Source: Dyella flava (lineage in GTDB: Bacteria > Pseudomonadota > Gammaproteobacteria > Xanthomonadales > Rhodanobacteraceae). Taken from it: DNA of 64,000 nucleotides. Positions 16,271 through 25,445 of the stretch are shown here, one piece after another. The number at the start of each line of letters is the position of its first letter. Position 1 is the first letter of the stretch. The stretch covers positions 366,288-430,287 of the forward strand of contig NZ_JADIKE010000036.1 of NCBI RefSeq assembly GCF_016904955.1, in the 5' to 3' direction. The notes under the pieces are model-generated. The model was not told the DNA's origin and did no database searches. It worked only from the letters and a program-made list of their open reading frames with translations. A program made the position numbers and the translations under genes.

Positions 16271-16695
16271 GGCTCGCTGACCTGGACGCGGCCTTGTTCG
16301 GCCAGGTATTCGCCGCGGATGGCATGCCAGGCTTCGCGAATCGGGGCGATCAGGCGCTCGCTTTCATCCAATGCGCGCAGATCATCACGCAACTGGGCGT
16401 GGATCAGGCGGCGGCTGATGTAGTCGTAGAGCGCGTCCAGCCGACCGGTGAGCGTCGGTTCGATGCTGTGGTTCAGACTGCGGCGCAGCTCGTTGATGAT
16501 GCCGATGGCCTTGGCGAAGGCGTGGCCCTTGGCGGGTATGTCCTTGTGGATGATATGGCCCCGGGCCTGGTGGATCCGGTCGACCAATCCATCCAATAAC
16601 ATGGCGATCAACTGGTGACGGTCAGCGCCCTCGACGCTGCCCTGCGCCTTGGTCTGGCTATACAGCGTGCTTGCATTACGCATCGCGTAGCTCAT
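16267..16695 (-). CDS. fliS: FliS, flagellin export chaperone
   Basis: 142 residues with the FliS signature: Y-A-M-R-N-A-S-T-L-Y near the start, then H-Q-L-I-A-M-L-L-D-G-L-V-D-R-I and A-K-A-I-G-I-I-N-E-L-R-R-S-L. FliS binds the C-terminus of flagellin to prevent premature polymerisation. It starts 25 bp after fliD and overlaps fliT by four bases. Confidence 0.96.
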   Translation of the reverse strand: MSYAMRNASTLYSQTKAQGSVEGADRHQLIAMLLDGLVDRIHQARGHIIHKDIPAKGHAFAKAIGIINELRRSLNHSIEPTLTGRLDALYDYISRRLIHAQLRDDLRALDESERLIAPIREAWHAIRGEYLAEQGRVQVSEP

Positions 16696-16719
16696 GGTGC
16701 TTGGTCCTTTCTCCCTAAA

Positions 16720-18207
16720 TTAGCTACTGCTGCTGGTGCTCTGCTTCTCGAGATCGGTCAGATAGGAGCTGGTGTTGTTGAGCGAGGTCATCAGCGTGTC
16801 CAGATTGGTGTATTGCTGGACAAGCTGCTGCTGATACGTGGCCATGCGCGCGGTGAGCGCCGACTGCTGGGTCGCCAGGTTGCTCACATCCGAGTTCAGA
16901 TCGTTGATCCGTGTCTGCAGGATGCCGGAGCTGCTGTTGTAGTTGGTGACCAGGCTGCTCAACTGCGTGGCGATGCCGTTAGTGCTGGCGAACAGGTTCT
17001 GCACCGCCGATGGATTGCTGCTGAGGTCGTTGCTGAGCGTCTCGCTATTCAGCGACAGGCTGCCGTCTTGATTGCGCGTAATCCCCAGCGTGGCCAGGTT
17101 GCCGATGCTGTTGCCGTTGAGGGTGGTGCCGATCACCTGCGAGATCTGATTCTGGATCGCCTGCAGCGTCGGGTCGCCGAGCAGCACGCCCGCCTGGCCG
17201 GTGCTGGCGGTGTAACTGGAGAGCTCGCCCACTTCGCTGTTGTAGGTGTTGTAAGCCGTGACGAAGTCGTTGACCGCCTGGGTGATCGGCGCGGTGCTTT
17301 GCGAGACCGTCAGAGTCGACGTACCGGTGGAGGTCAGATTCAACGTGACACCGGTCAGCGCACCGCTCACATTGTCGGTGGGGCTGGTGACCGGAATGCC
17401 GTCCACGGTGAGCTCGGCATTGGCCGCCGCGGTGCTGGGTGTACTGAGCTGACTCGCCAACGCCGCGACCCCGCTGCTGCTGCCGCTGGCGGCGCTGATG
17501 CTGTAGGCGTTGGCGGTGCCGGTCTGGCTGGAGGTAAGCACCAACTGGTCGCCGTTGGAGCCGGCCACCACGGATGCCGTGACGCCCAGGCCGCCGCTGG
17601 TGGCAGCGCTGTTGATATCCGTGGCGATGCTTTCCAGCGTATCCGAGGACGACACCGGAACATTGATCGTGCTGCTGCCGATGCTGATATTCAACGAACC
17701 GGTGCCGACCGTGGCGCCACTGCCGTAAGCGCTGCTGATGCCCGTCTCCGCTGCGGCAAGTTGAGTGACGTCCACGGAATAGGTGCCGGGAGATGCGTCA
17801 GGCAGCGTAGTGGCCGTGCCGACGCCGCTGGCCGAGGTGCTATTGGCCGAAAACGCCGCCGTGTAGGTCTGATAAGTCGTACTGGAGGTCAGCTCGGACA
17901 AGGCGGACTGCAGGCCCGTGAGCGCGGTTTGCAGCGCGGTCAGGCCAGCGACCTGCCCGTTGTCTTCGTTGGTTTGATTGGTGATCTGCGCCTGCGGGCC
18001 GGCTTCGGCCGCGTTCACCAGCGCGGTGATGATCGAGCTCACATCCAGGCCCGAGCCCAGGCCCAGCGAACTCAGGATGCCGGTACCGGCAATGTTCGCC
18101 ACGTCCGAACCGCTGCTGCTCGACGACGAAGTGCTGCTGGAGGACGAACCGGTAATCGCGCTGGAAATCGCGCTTGAGCTACTTCCAACGCTTGAAATGC
18201 TGCTCAT
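16720..18207 (-). CDS. fliD: FliD, flagellar filament cap
   Basis: 495 residues from ATG 18207 (GAGG upstream). A Ser-rich N-terminus of about 35 residues is unusually long, then comes the FliD motif G-L-G-S-G-L-D-V-S-S-I-I-T-A-L-V. The centre has the FlgD/FliD hypervariable domains; the C-terminus is coiled coil (M-A-T-Y-Q-Q-Q-L-V-Q-Q-Y-T-N-L-D). FliD caps the filament and guides flagellin folding. No sigma-28 or sigma-54 site was found in the 190 bp to fliC, so it may be read from upstream or from a divergent promoter. Confidence 0.96.
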   Translation of the reverse strand: MSSISSVGSSSSAISSAITGSSSSSTSSSSSSGSDVANIAGTGILSSLGLGSGLDVSSIITALVNAAEAGPQAQITNQTNEDNGQVAGLTALQTALTGLQSALSELTSSTTYQTYTAAFSANSTSASGVGTATTLPDASPGTYSVDVTQLAAAETGISSAYGSGATVGTGSLNISIGSSTINVPVSSSDTLESIATDINSAATSGGLGVTASVVAGSNGDQLVLTSSQTGTANAYSISAASGSSSGVAALASQLSTPSTAAANAELTVDGIPVTSPTDNVSGALTGVTLNLTSTGTSTLTVSQSTAPITQAVNDFVTAYNTYNSEVGELSSYTASTGQAGVLLGDPTLQAIQNQISQVIGTTLNGNSIGNLATLGITRNQDGSLSLNSETLSNDLSSNPSAVQNLFASTNGIATQLSSLVTNYNSSSGILQTRINDLNSDVSNLATQQSALTARMATYQQQLVQQYTNLDTLMTSLNNTSSYLTDLEKQSTSSSS

Positions 18208-18320
18208 GTCAGACCTCGCAAAATCACCCTGCCGAATGCGGCGGCTTCGCCGCATGCCGTCAAGCTGCCGGTAAAACGCTTACGTCTGGTCAACGCTTTA
18301 CCTGCCGCTCGCGTAAGTTT

Positions 18321-18344
18321 TCTGGCGGCCAACTCGCCGCCAGA
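18321..18344. terminator. Hairpin between fliC and fliD
   Basis: TCTGGCGGC (18321-18329) and GCCGCCAGA (18336-18344) form a 9-bp stem with a 6-base loop. On the minus strand it is followed by only a short A/T run. It lies just past the fliC terminator and may act as a second stop or an attenuator between fliC and fliD. Confidence 0.5.
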
Positions 18345-18352
18345 ACCCTTTT

Positions 18353-18390
18353 AAGCAAAATCCCGGCCATGGCGATTCCGCCATGGCCGG
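18353..18390 (-). terminator. Rho-independent terminator of fliC
   Basis: A perfect 12-bp stem (CCGGCCATGGCG at 18363-18374 with CGCCATGGCCGG at 18379-18390, 4-base loop) is followed on the minus strand by GATTTTGCTT. It lies 10 bp beyond the fliC stop. This matches an abundant, separately terminated flagellin mRNA. Confidence 0.88.
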
Positions 18391-18400
18391 TGGTACTTCA

Positions 18401-19642
18401 TCAGTTACCCAGCAGCTTGAGGATGTTCTGCGGTTCGGAGTTGGCCGTGGACAGCACCGAGATACCCGCCTGCTGTAGCACCTGCGCCTGACTGAGCACC
18501 GCGGTTTCTGCGGCGTAGTCGGTGTCCTGAATCGACGACTGCGACGAGGTCAGGTTGGTTTGCTGCGCGCTCAGCGTGGAGATGTCGGACTGGAAGCGGT
18601 CCTGCACCGCACCGAAGGTGCTGGCCAGCGTGCTGACCTGAGCCAGAGCCGCATCGACGCTGGAGATCAGCTGGTTGGCATCGTCCACCGTCAAAACGTC
18701 GCCACCCGAGAGCGAACCGCTGGCGTCGATGGTTGAACCGTCGGTATAGGCGGTACCCGCGGTGATGGCGGTGGTGCCAGAGGCGCCCTCTGTAACCGTG
18801 GCGCCGGACGTGAGGTTGCTGAAGCTGCCACTAGCGGCAGACGCCGCCGAGGCGCCGGTGACGGCCCCGCCGGATACCGCCAGCTCGCCGGTGGAGTAGA
18901 TGTTGATACCGCCGCTGGCATTCACCGCCGCGCTCACGCCATCGATGCCCGCCGCGTTGATCGCGTCGACCACGTCCTGCGCGCTCGAGGCCGTGCCGCC
19001 GGTGAACGTATACGCACTGCCGTCGGCACCGGTGATCGCCAGACCACTGAGGCTGATCGAAGCGCCGGTACCGCCGGTGGAATTCAGGAACGCACCGCTG
19101 ATATCACCGGTGGAGATTTCCGAGATCTGACCCAGCTGGCCGGTGGTGGCGCCCTGGCCGAGCTGCACGTCAATCGCCTGGCCGACGTTGGCGCCGACCT
19201 GGAACGACAGGGTGCTGGACGAGCCATTCAGCACATTGATGCCGTTGAAGCTGGTCTGATTGGCAATGGTGTTGATCTGCGACAGGTACTGCTGAACCGT
19301 CGTGTTGATCGCCTGGCGGTCAGATGCCTGGTACGTACCGTTGGCCGCCTGCACGGCCAGGTCGCGGATCGACTGCAGGTTGGAAGTGATCTGGCTCAAC
19401 GCCGAACCCGCGGTCTGCGACAGGTTGATGGCGTCGGTGGCGTTCTGGCTGGCCTGGCTCAGGCCGCCGATCTGGGTCTGGAAGTTCTGGACGATCGCAT
19501 AACCGGCAGCGTTGTCGGCTGCGGTATTGATCTTCAGACCCGAGGACAAGTCTTCGGTGGCGGTGCTCAGCTGGTTGGACGAAGTCGTCAGGTTGTTCTG
19601 AGCTTGCAGCGAAGAAACGTTGGTATTGAGAACGAGTGACAT
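18401..19642 (-). CDS. fliC: FliC, flagellin
   Basis: 413 residues. The N-terminal D0/D1 region is classical (S-L-V-L-N-T-N-V-S-S-L; S-T-A-T-E-D-L-S-S-G-L-K-I-N; A-D-N-A-A-G-Y-A-I), as is the C-terminus (Q-D-T-D-Y-A-A-E-T-A-V-L-S; I-L-K-L-L-G-N). The central variable domain (about 180-310) is rich in Ser, Thr, Ala and Gly, good O-glycosylation acceptors, which fits the glycosyltransferase next door. It is the only flagellin gene in the window. Transcribed from the sigma-28 promoter at 19721-19747. Confidence 0.98.
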   Translation of the reverse strand: MSLVLNTNVSSLQAQNNLTTSSNQLSTATEDLSSGLKINTAADNAAGYAIVQNFQTQIGGLSQASQNATDAINLSQTAGSALSQITSNLQSIRDLAVQAANGTYQASDRQAINTTVQQYLSQINTIANQTSFNGINVLNGSSSTLSFQVGANVGQAIDVQLGQGATTGQLGQISEISTGDISGAFLNSTGGTGASISLSGLAITGADGSAYTFTGGTASSAQDVVDAINAAGIDGVSAAVNASGGINIYSTGELAVSGGAVTGASAASAASGSFSNLTSGATVTEGASGTTAITAGTAYTDGSTIDASGSLSGGDVLTVDDANQLISSVDAALAQVSTLASTFGAVQDRFQSDISTLSAQQTNLTSSQSSIQDTDYAAETAVLSQAQVLQQAGISVLSTANSEPQNILKLLGN

Positions 19643-19720
19643 GGAAGTCTCCTGGAACCGGTAAGTTTGTACTCATGCCGGCGGGGTCCAGTAACTGCTG
19701 TGCCGACCGCCTCGGAGACT

Positions 19721-19747
19721 TTTTCGGCGTCGCACGCGAATACTTAA
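19721..19747 (-). promoter_or_regulatory. Sigma-28 (FliA) promoter of fliC
   Basis: Minus strand reads TTAAGTAT - 11 bases - GCCGAAAA, against the FliA consensus TAAAGTTT-N11-GCCGATAA, with exact spacing. It sits about 80 bp upstream of the fliC start. Confidence 0.85.
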
Positions 19748-19903
19748 GCGCATCCGAGGCAAAAAAATTGAGCACAGGCAACGAGATGGATCACAAAAAT
19801 GTGATGCAGTGTGCCTAAAGGTTTCGCCGCGACTGCCGATGCGACATCGCTTAGGTGATGCTTTAGACGAAATCCGCATGCGGCACCGCGAGTCCGCATT
19901 TAC

Positions 19904-20072
19904 TCCCTGTCCCCTCCGGGGAGAGAGCCTGCCCCGGACTTGATCCGGGGTTGGGGTGAAGGGCCAATCTCGCGACGAGCCTGCAAAGAAACATCGAGGA
20001 AGCTGTGAAGATCGCAGCAAGCGCAGCCCCTCACCCCAGCCCTCTCCCCGGAGGGGAGAGGGAGCTAAAGCG
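19904..20072. repeat. Intergenic mosaic repeat upstream of fliC
   Basis: Two facing CCCTCTCC/GGAGAGGG palindromes enclose a centre containing GCGACGAGCCTGCAAAGAAAC, also present in the copy at 45134-45374. One arm is interrupted by a piece (19927-19950) shared with the fliO-fliP repeat at 1173-1196, so repeats of one family have inserted into or recombined with another. The rest of the 600-bp fliC-glycosyltransferase gap holds the two divergent promoters. Confidence 0.85.
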
Positions 20073-20137
20073 GAACTGGCAAACACAGCGGCGCAAGCGC
20101 GGCAAATCTCCCGTCGACCGCAAACACCCACGCCCAT

Positions 20138-20153
20138 TGGCACCAAGCTTGCT
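20138..20153 (+). promoter_or_regulatory. Sigma-54 promoter of the giant glycosyltransferase gene
   Basis: TGGCACCAAGCTTGCT matches TGGCAC-N5-TTGCT exactly, 90 bp upstream of the ATG at 20244. It places the glycosyltransferase in the FleQ/sigma-54 class with hook and basal-body genes, so the enzyme would be present before flagellin is made. Confidence 0.88.
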
Positions 20154-20243
20154 CCTTACCTCCCATATCCGGCGCCGGCGCCCGGAAGTGTCGGAATTCC
20201 GACGCTTGCGCCCGGCGCTCTATAGATAAGGTGAGGAAGTCAA

Positions 20244-23200
20244 ATGCGTTGTGTGCTTGCGATCTGCGCGATCTTCAAGGATGAGGCCTGGTATCTGCGC
20301 GAATGGGTCGAATTCCATCAATTGATGGGTGTAGAGCGCTTCTACCTCTACAACAACAACGGCTCCGACCGTTACCTGGATGCCCTGCAGGTGCATATCG
20401 AGTCCGGCGCGGTCGTCGTGTACGAATGGCCGCAGCAGTCCGCGCAGCTGCAGGTCTACGAGCATTGCCTGAAGACCCACGGCAGCGAAACCGACTGGCT
20501 CGCCTTCCTCGACGTGGATGAATTCCTGTTTTCGCCCAAGGCCAAGCTGCTGTCCGATGTCCTGGCCGACTATGCCGACCAGCCTGGCGTCGGCGTTAAC
20601 CGGGTGACGTTCGGTTCGGCCGGACACCAGCTCAAACCGAAAGGTGGTGTGCTGGAAAACTTCCTGCGCCGTGGTGACCTCAATGGGGATCTGCAATACG
20701 AGCATCTGCGTTTGCCGGACGGCAGCTACCGCTCGGAAAACTCGCATATCAAGAGCATCGTGCAACCGTCGAAAGTGCGTAGCTGCGGCGATGCGCACCA
20801 TATGCTTTACGTTGACGATGCACGCGCAGTCGACGAGAACCGGCGACCGATCACCGGCTCCTTTACCGACAAGGTGTCGGTGGAACACCTGCGCATCAAT
20901 CACTACTGGAGCAAATCGGAAGAAGAGTGCCGCCATAAGTTCAACCGCGGTTTTGCCGATGGCACCGGCTCGCGCGACTGGAATGAATTCCTGGCGCACG
21001 ACAAGATTCTCAATTCCGTCCATGACGACACCGTGCTGCGTGTCGTGGCGCAACTGGGTGTATTGCCGCCCAAGTGGGCGCTGGATACCTTCGAGCGCAA
21101 TGACGAGGGTGTCTACCATTCACCCTTGCGCGATCGTCCCGCGCATAAAGCCATCCACACCACGGCAACGCATCTGTTCGATGTGATGCATCAGGCCGCC
21201 GATACCAGCCTGTATTCGGCAACGCTGGCCAGGGAAATCCACAGCCGCGAGAGTGCCCTGCACTTGTCGCCCCGACGCGCCAATCCCCTGCATGCTCTCG
21301 ACGGCATCGCCGCTGACAGCCGCGTGCTGGAGCTTGGCTGCGGTGGCGGCGTGCTGACGCAGGCGTGGATTGAACGCGGCTGCAGCGTGGACGCCATCGA
21401 ATTCGCCCCGCACTGGGCACGCGTTGCCGCTGCACGCCTGCGCGAGCAGCCGAAGGCGCGGGTTTTCCAGGCCAGTCTGCGCGAGCTTGATCTGGCTGCG
21501 AACTACGATGTGGTCTGTCTCAATTTTGATCATGAGTATGCCGAGGCGTGGCCGCGCGGTGACGCACTGCGCGAGGCCATCGCCGTGGCCGCCGGTGCGC
21601 TCAAGCCAGGCGGCGTGCTGTTGTTGTTCAGCGGCAACCGTCTGGCCGAACCGGACAATCATGCGCTACTCACCCGCAGCCAGCTCGAAGCGGCCTTGCG
21701 TGCAGCCGGGCTGCCACGGATCGACACGCAGCTCGTCTTCCCGGATGTCCGGCTTCCCGAATTGCTGGTATCCGATCAGGCACTCACTGCGGCACCCCAG
21801 CTGCGCGTCGACGAGCTGATCGCTCAACGTCCGCTGCTGCGCGATGGCGGCAACGAAGCCGTGCAATGGCAGCGGCATCAGGAAGCAGGCTCGCTGGGCC
21901 AGTACGCCCCAGGTCTGCTGCTGATCGCGCGCCGCGAAGATACGCCCTCGCCCTTGCGCGCTGGCGTGCTCGCACAGAGCTATGTGGACAATCGCATTCC
22001 TGCACTCGATACCGTTACCGAGATCGTGCTGGATGAAGGCGCGATCAAGGTGGTGCCGCGCAGCCTGGTGAGCGATCAGGGCTGGAACACGACCGGCTTT
22101 GATCAAGTCCTGACATCGCATGCGTATCCGCAAGGCCGCTCCTTGCTGACCGAGGTTCGCCGCGCCATCCACGAACGCCGCACCGACCGCATGATCGCAC
22201 TGCTGCGCAAGTGGGGCGCCCTGGTCTACGCGCAGGCCGACGACGACGACAAGATTCCGGCCGAATGGCTGGATGCACTGCCCGCGCACATCTATATCGA
22301 CGCCGACGGCGGACTCAGCTACCAAGGCGGCGAATGGCGCTCGCGACAGCCGATCGAAAAGCAGATTCCGGTCTACGTCGGCCTGTGGCAGATCGCCTAT
22401 GAAAGCGGGTTCGAAAACCTGCTTGGCATCACCTCGCCGATGGAGCGCGTGATCTGGCTGTGCAAGCGGCTGATGATTGACGCCTCCGCCGAGTGGATTG
22501 GGCACGGCCGCAATATCAATGAATCGTTTGCGCGCGAGATTCACGAAGGCGATTGCTGGAATCGCACCGATCGGCACCTCAAGGTGCTGCCTGCGTGGAT
22601 GGTCCCGCCCCCGCCATCGGATCTTTACAAACACTGGCAGGCCAAGCTGCAGCTGGGCGAGATTGCGATTGCGCAAGCCATGCAACGTATCGAGCAGCCA
22701 GGTACGCCACCGCGTATCCATGTGCTGCTGATCGACACGGCGGACGATGCGGAAGCCGTCGCAATCACGCGCGACAGCCTGGATGCCCAGCACTATCCCC
22801 ATCATCAGCTCAGCGTCGTTTCCGGCGAAGAGCGCGTAATGGAACGGCTGAACCAGGCCATCGCCGCCAGCGACGCCGACTGGATCCAGCTCGCCTACGC
22901 CGGCGACATCCTGCATCCGGCCACCCTGCTGCTGCTTGCCGAGCGCGTGGCCACGCATGCCCATCTGAGTGCCGTCTATTTCGACGAAGACACGCATACG
23001 CATGGCACGTTCGAGAGTCCGATCTTCAAGCCGGATTTCAATCTCGACATGCTGCGCAGCTATCCCTACGCAGGCCGTGCGCCTGCCTTCAAGCGCGAGC
23101 GCTGCGTGGCATTGGGCGGCCTGAGCGAAGACTACGGCGACATCGCCGGCTACGACCTGCTGTTCCGCTTGCTGGAAGCGGATGGCCTGTACGCGATCGG

Positions 23201-25247
23201 GCACATCGGCGAAGTCATGTACCACGCCGCGCTGCCGTATGCGCGCTGGCTGGCTTCGGACACGGTGAAGACCCATAGCGCCACCATTGTCTCGAACCAC
23301 CTCGCGCGCCTCGGCGTGCCGCACCAGATGGACCCGGGCGCACTGCCCGGCTTCAATCGCGTGCTGTACCAGCACAACCGGCAGCCGGCGGTGTCGATCA
23401 TCGTGCCGACCAAGGATCAGCTGCCGATCCTCAACGGACTGATCGACAGCCTGTTGTCGAAGACCACCTATCTCAACTACGAGGTATTGATCGTCGACAA
23501 CAACACCGAGGAACCGGCCGCGTGCGCTTATCTGGATGGCATTGAACGCCTCAACAACAGCCAGTTGCGCGTGCTGCGTTATCCGCATCCGTTCAACTAT
23601 TCGGCCATCAACAACTTTGCCGCCGCACAGGCACGCGGCGAATACCTGATCCTGCTCAACAACGATACCGCCGTGCTGCATGGCGACTGGATCGAAGCGC
23701 TGCTCAATCACGCGCAACGTCCGGAAGTGGGCATCGTCGGCACCAAACTGCACTATCCGGATGGGCGCATCCAGCATGGCGGCGTGGTGCTGGGCCTGCG
23801 CGGTCCGGCCGATCATCCTTTCATCGGCCAACCGATGGAGGCGGATGGCTACATGCATCGCCTGCGCGTCGATCAGAACTACACCGCGGTCACGGCAGCC
23901 TGCCTGATGATCCGCAAGTCCGTGTACGAGCAGGTCGGCGGCCTCGATGAGCAGGACTTCAAGGTGTCCTACAACGACGTCGATCTGTGCCTGAAGGTCA
24001 ACAAGGCCGGCTATCTCACGGTCTGGACGCCTTACGCACGTCTGATGCACGTCGGCAGCGTCAGCCAGGCCAAGGTCGACAAAACGGCCCAGGAAGCCAA
24101 GCAGAAACGCTTCCAGGGCGAACAGGGCGCGATGTATCGCAAGTGGTTGCACCAGCTTGCGCGCGATCCGGCCTACAGCATCAATCTCAGCATCGACGGC
24201 ACCGGCTTCGAGCTGGATCCGCACCGCGGCAAGAACTGGCAGCCCTTCACCCAACCCTTGCTGCCGCGCATGTTCTGCGTAGCGGCCGATTCGCATGGCT
24301 GTGGCCATTACCGCATCATGCAGCCGTTCGCTTCCATGCAGCGCAGCGGCATGGTGGAAGGCATGATTGCCGGCGCGCATCTGCCGCCGGTGGCGATGGA
24401 GCGCTTCCAGCCCACCTCGCTGGTGCTGCAGCGCCAGGTCACCGACGCGCAGGTGAAACTGCTCGAGAGCTATCGCGACTTTTCACGCGCGTTCAAGGTG
24501 TTCGAACTCGATGACCTGATCCAGCAGATCCCGATCAAGAGCCAGTTCCACGGCCTGATGCCCAAGGACATCGTCAAATCCCTGCGCCGCTCGCTCTCCA
24601 CGGTGGACCGCTTCGTGGTCTCGACCGATGCGCTGGCCGAAGAGTTCAAGGGTTTCCACTCCGACATCCGCGTGGTGCTCAATCGCCTGCCGGTGAATTG
24701 GTGGGGCGACATGCCCAAGAGCGAGCGCCGCGTGGGACGCAAGCCGCGCGTCGGCTGGGGCGGCGGCTCCAGCCACCGTGGCGACCTGGAACTGATCGCC
24801 GATGTTGTGCGCGATCTCGCCAACGAAGTGGAGTGGGTCTTCTTCGGCATGTGCCCGGAAAAGCTGCGCCCGTATATCCACGAATTCCACAACGGCGTGC
24901 CGATCGAGGAGTACCCGCGCAAGCTGGCTTCACTCAACCTGGACCTTGCGCTGGCGCCGCTGGAAGAGAATGTCTTCAACGAATGCAAGAGCAACCTGCG
25001 TTTGCTCGAATATGGCGCCTGCGGTTTCCCGGTGGTCTGCACCGACATCGTTTGCTACCAGGGCGACTTGCCGGTCACGCGCGTCAAGAACCGTTATAAG
25101 GAGTGGACCGCAGCGATCCGCACGCACCTAAGTGATCTGGATGCCACCGCCAGGATGGGTGATGCATTGCGCGATGCCGTAAAGAAGGACTGGATGCTCA
25201 CCGAAGACAAGCTGCTGCATTGGCGCGATGCATGGCTGCCCAACTAA
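20244..25247 (+). CDS. Multidomain glycosyltransferase/methyltransferase, probable flagellin glycosylation
   Basis: 1667 residues in one frame. Residues 1-300 look like a GT92/DUF23-type glycosyltransferase (K-D-E-A-W-Y-L-R-E-W-V-E-F-H; Y-L-Y-N-N-N-G-S; D-V-D-E-F-L-F near 90). Residues about 340-500 are a SAM methyltransferase (V-L-E-L-G-C-G-G-G near 362). Residues about 560-790 I do not recognise. About 800-1040 is a GT2-like fold, apparently degenerate, and 1048-1300 a typical GT2 domain (V-S-I-I-V-P-T-K-D-Q; L-L-N-N-D-T-A near 1137; Y-N-D-V-D-L-C-L-K). About 1340-1667 is GT-B/GT4-like (H-G-C-G-H-Y-R-I-M-Q-P-F; L-A-P-L-E-E-N-V-F-N-E-C-K). It could build a methylated O-glycan on flagellin. 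Support: divergent from fliC, sigma-54 promoter. Substrate sugars are unknown. Confidence 0.88.
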   Translation: MRCVLAICAIFKDEAWYLREWVEFHQLMGVERFYLYNNNGSDRYLDALQVHIESGAVVVYEWPQQSAQLQVYEHCLKTHGSETDWLAFLDVDEFLFSPKAKLLSDVLADYADQPGVGVNRVTFGSAGHQLKPKGGVLENFLRRGDLNGDLQYEHLRLPDGSYRSENSHIKSIVQPSKVRSCGDAHHMLYVDDARAVDENRRPITGSFTDKVSVEHLRINHYWSKSEEECRHKFNRGFADGTGSRDWNEFLAHDKILNSVHDDTVLRVVAQLGVLPPKWALDTFERNDEGVYHSPLRDRPAHKAIHTTATHLFDVMHQAADTSLYSATLAREIHSRESALHLSPRRANPLHALDGIAADSRVLELGCGGGVLTQAWIERGCSVDAIEFAPHWARVAAARLREQPKARVFQASLRELDLAANYDVVCLNFDHEYAEAWPRGDALREAIAVAAGALKPGGVLLLFSGNRLAEPDNHALLTRSQLEAALRAAGLPRIDTQLVFPDVRLPELLVSDQALTAAPQLRVDELIAQRPLLRDGGNEAVQWQRHQEAGSLGQYAPGLLLIARREDTPSPLRAGVLAQSYVDNRIPALDTVTEIVLDEGAIKVVPRSLVSDQGWNTTGFDQVLTSHAYPQGRSLLTEVRRAIHERRTDRMIALLRKWGALVYAQADDDDKIPAEWLDALPAHIYIDADGGLSYQGGEWRSRQPIEKQIPVYVGLWQIAYESGFENLLGITSPMERVIWLCKRLMIDASAEWIGHGRNINESFAREIHEGDCWNRTDRHLKVLPAWMVPPPPSDLYKHWQAKLQLGEIAIAQAMQRIEQPGTPPRIHVLLIDTADDAEAVAITRDSLDAQHYPHHQLSVVSGEERVMERLNQAIAASDADWIQLAYAGDILHPATLLLLAERVATHAHLSAVYFDEDTHTHGTFESPIFKPDFNLDMLRSYPYAGRAPAFKRERCVALGGLSEDYGDIAGYDLLFRLLEADGLYAIGHIGEVMYHAALPYARWLASDTVKTHSATIVSNHLARLGVPHQMDPGALPGFNRVLYQHNRQPAVSIIVPTKDQLPILNGLIDSLLSKTTYLNYEVLIVDNNTEEPAACAYLDGIERLNNSQLRVLRYPHPFNYSAINNFAAAQARGEYLILLNNDTAVLHGDWIEALLNHAQRPEVGIVGTKLHYPDGRIQHGGVVLGLRGPADHPFIGQPMEADGYMHRLRVDQNYTAVTAACLMIRKSVYEQVGGLDEQDFKVSYNDVDLCLKVNKAGYLTVWTPYARLMHVGSVSQAKVDKTAQEAKQKRFQGEQGAMYRKWLHQLARDPAYSINLSIDGTGFELDPHRGKNWQPFTQPLLPRMFCVAADSHGCGHYRIMQPFASMQRSGMVEGMIAGAHLPPVAMERFQPTSLVLQRQVTDAQVKLLESYRDFSRAFKVFELDDLIQQIPIKSQFHGLMPKDIVKSLRRSLSTVDRFVVSTDALAEEFKGFHSDIRVVLNRLPVNWWGDMPKSERRVGRKPRVGWGGGSSHRGDLELIADVVRDLANEVEWVFFGMCPEKLRPYIHEFHNGVPIEEYPRKLASLNLDLALAPLEENVFNECKSNLRLLEYGACGFPVVCTDIVCYQGDLPVTRVKNRYKEWTAAIRTHLSDLDATARMGDALRDAVKKDWMLTEDKLLHWRDAWLPN

Positions 25248-25254
25248 CCTGTTT

Positions 25255-25288
25255 GAACTTGCCGGCCCCGGGGAAGGACGGCAAGTTC
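25255..25288 (+). terminator. Hairpin after the glycosyltransferase gene
   Basis: GAACTTGCCG (25255-25264) and CGGCAAGTTC (25279-25288) form a perfect 10-bp stem 8 bp after the stop codon, with a GC-rich loop. There is no U-run, so it is a weak or factor-assisted terminator or an mRNA-stabilising hairpin. Confidence 0.55.
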
Positions 25289-25445
25289 GCCAACCGCAAG
25301 GCGCGTCAAAGGAATGTGAAGGCGGGCCACTGCTATCGGTTCGCTGAATATTCGCGCATTTGCGCAAAAGATGACTCTTTTGCGTACATTTCCCCTGCTA
25401 CATTCCTGTTACCGGTAGGTCACTACCTTTACTTAGGGGAAACCC

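Noticed and set aside
16615..18177. 520-codon open frame opposite fliD
   Set aside because: Arg/Gly/Ala-rich shadow of the Ser/Thr-rich fliD gene; no ribosome site or domain.
21666..24380. 904-codon open frame on the minus strand
   Set aside because: It is antisense to the glycosyltransferase gene; the product is His/Arg/Gly/Val-rich with no domain, as expected for a shadow in GC-rich DNA.
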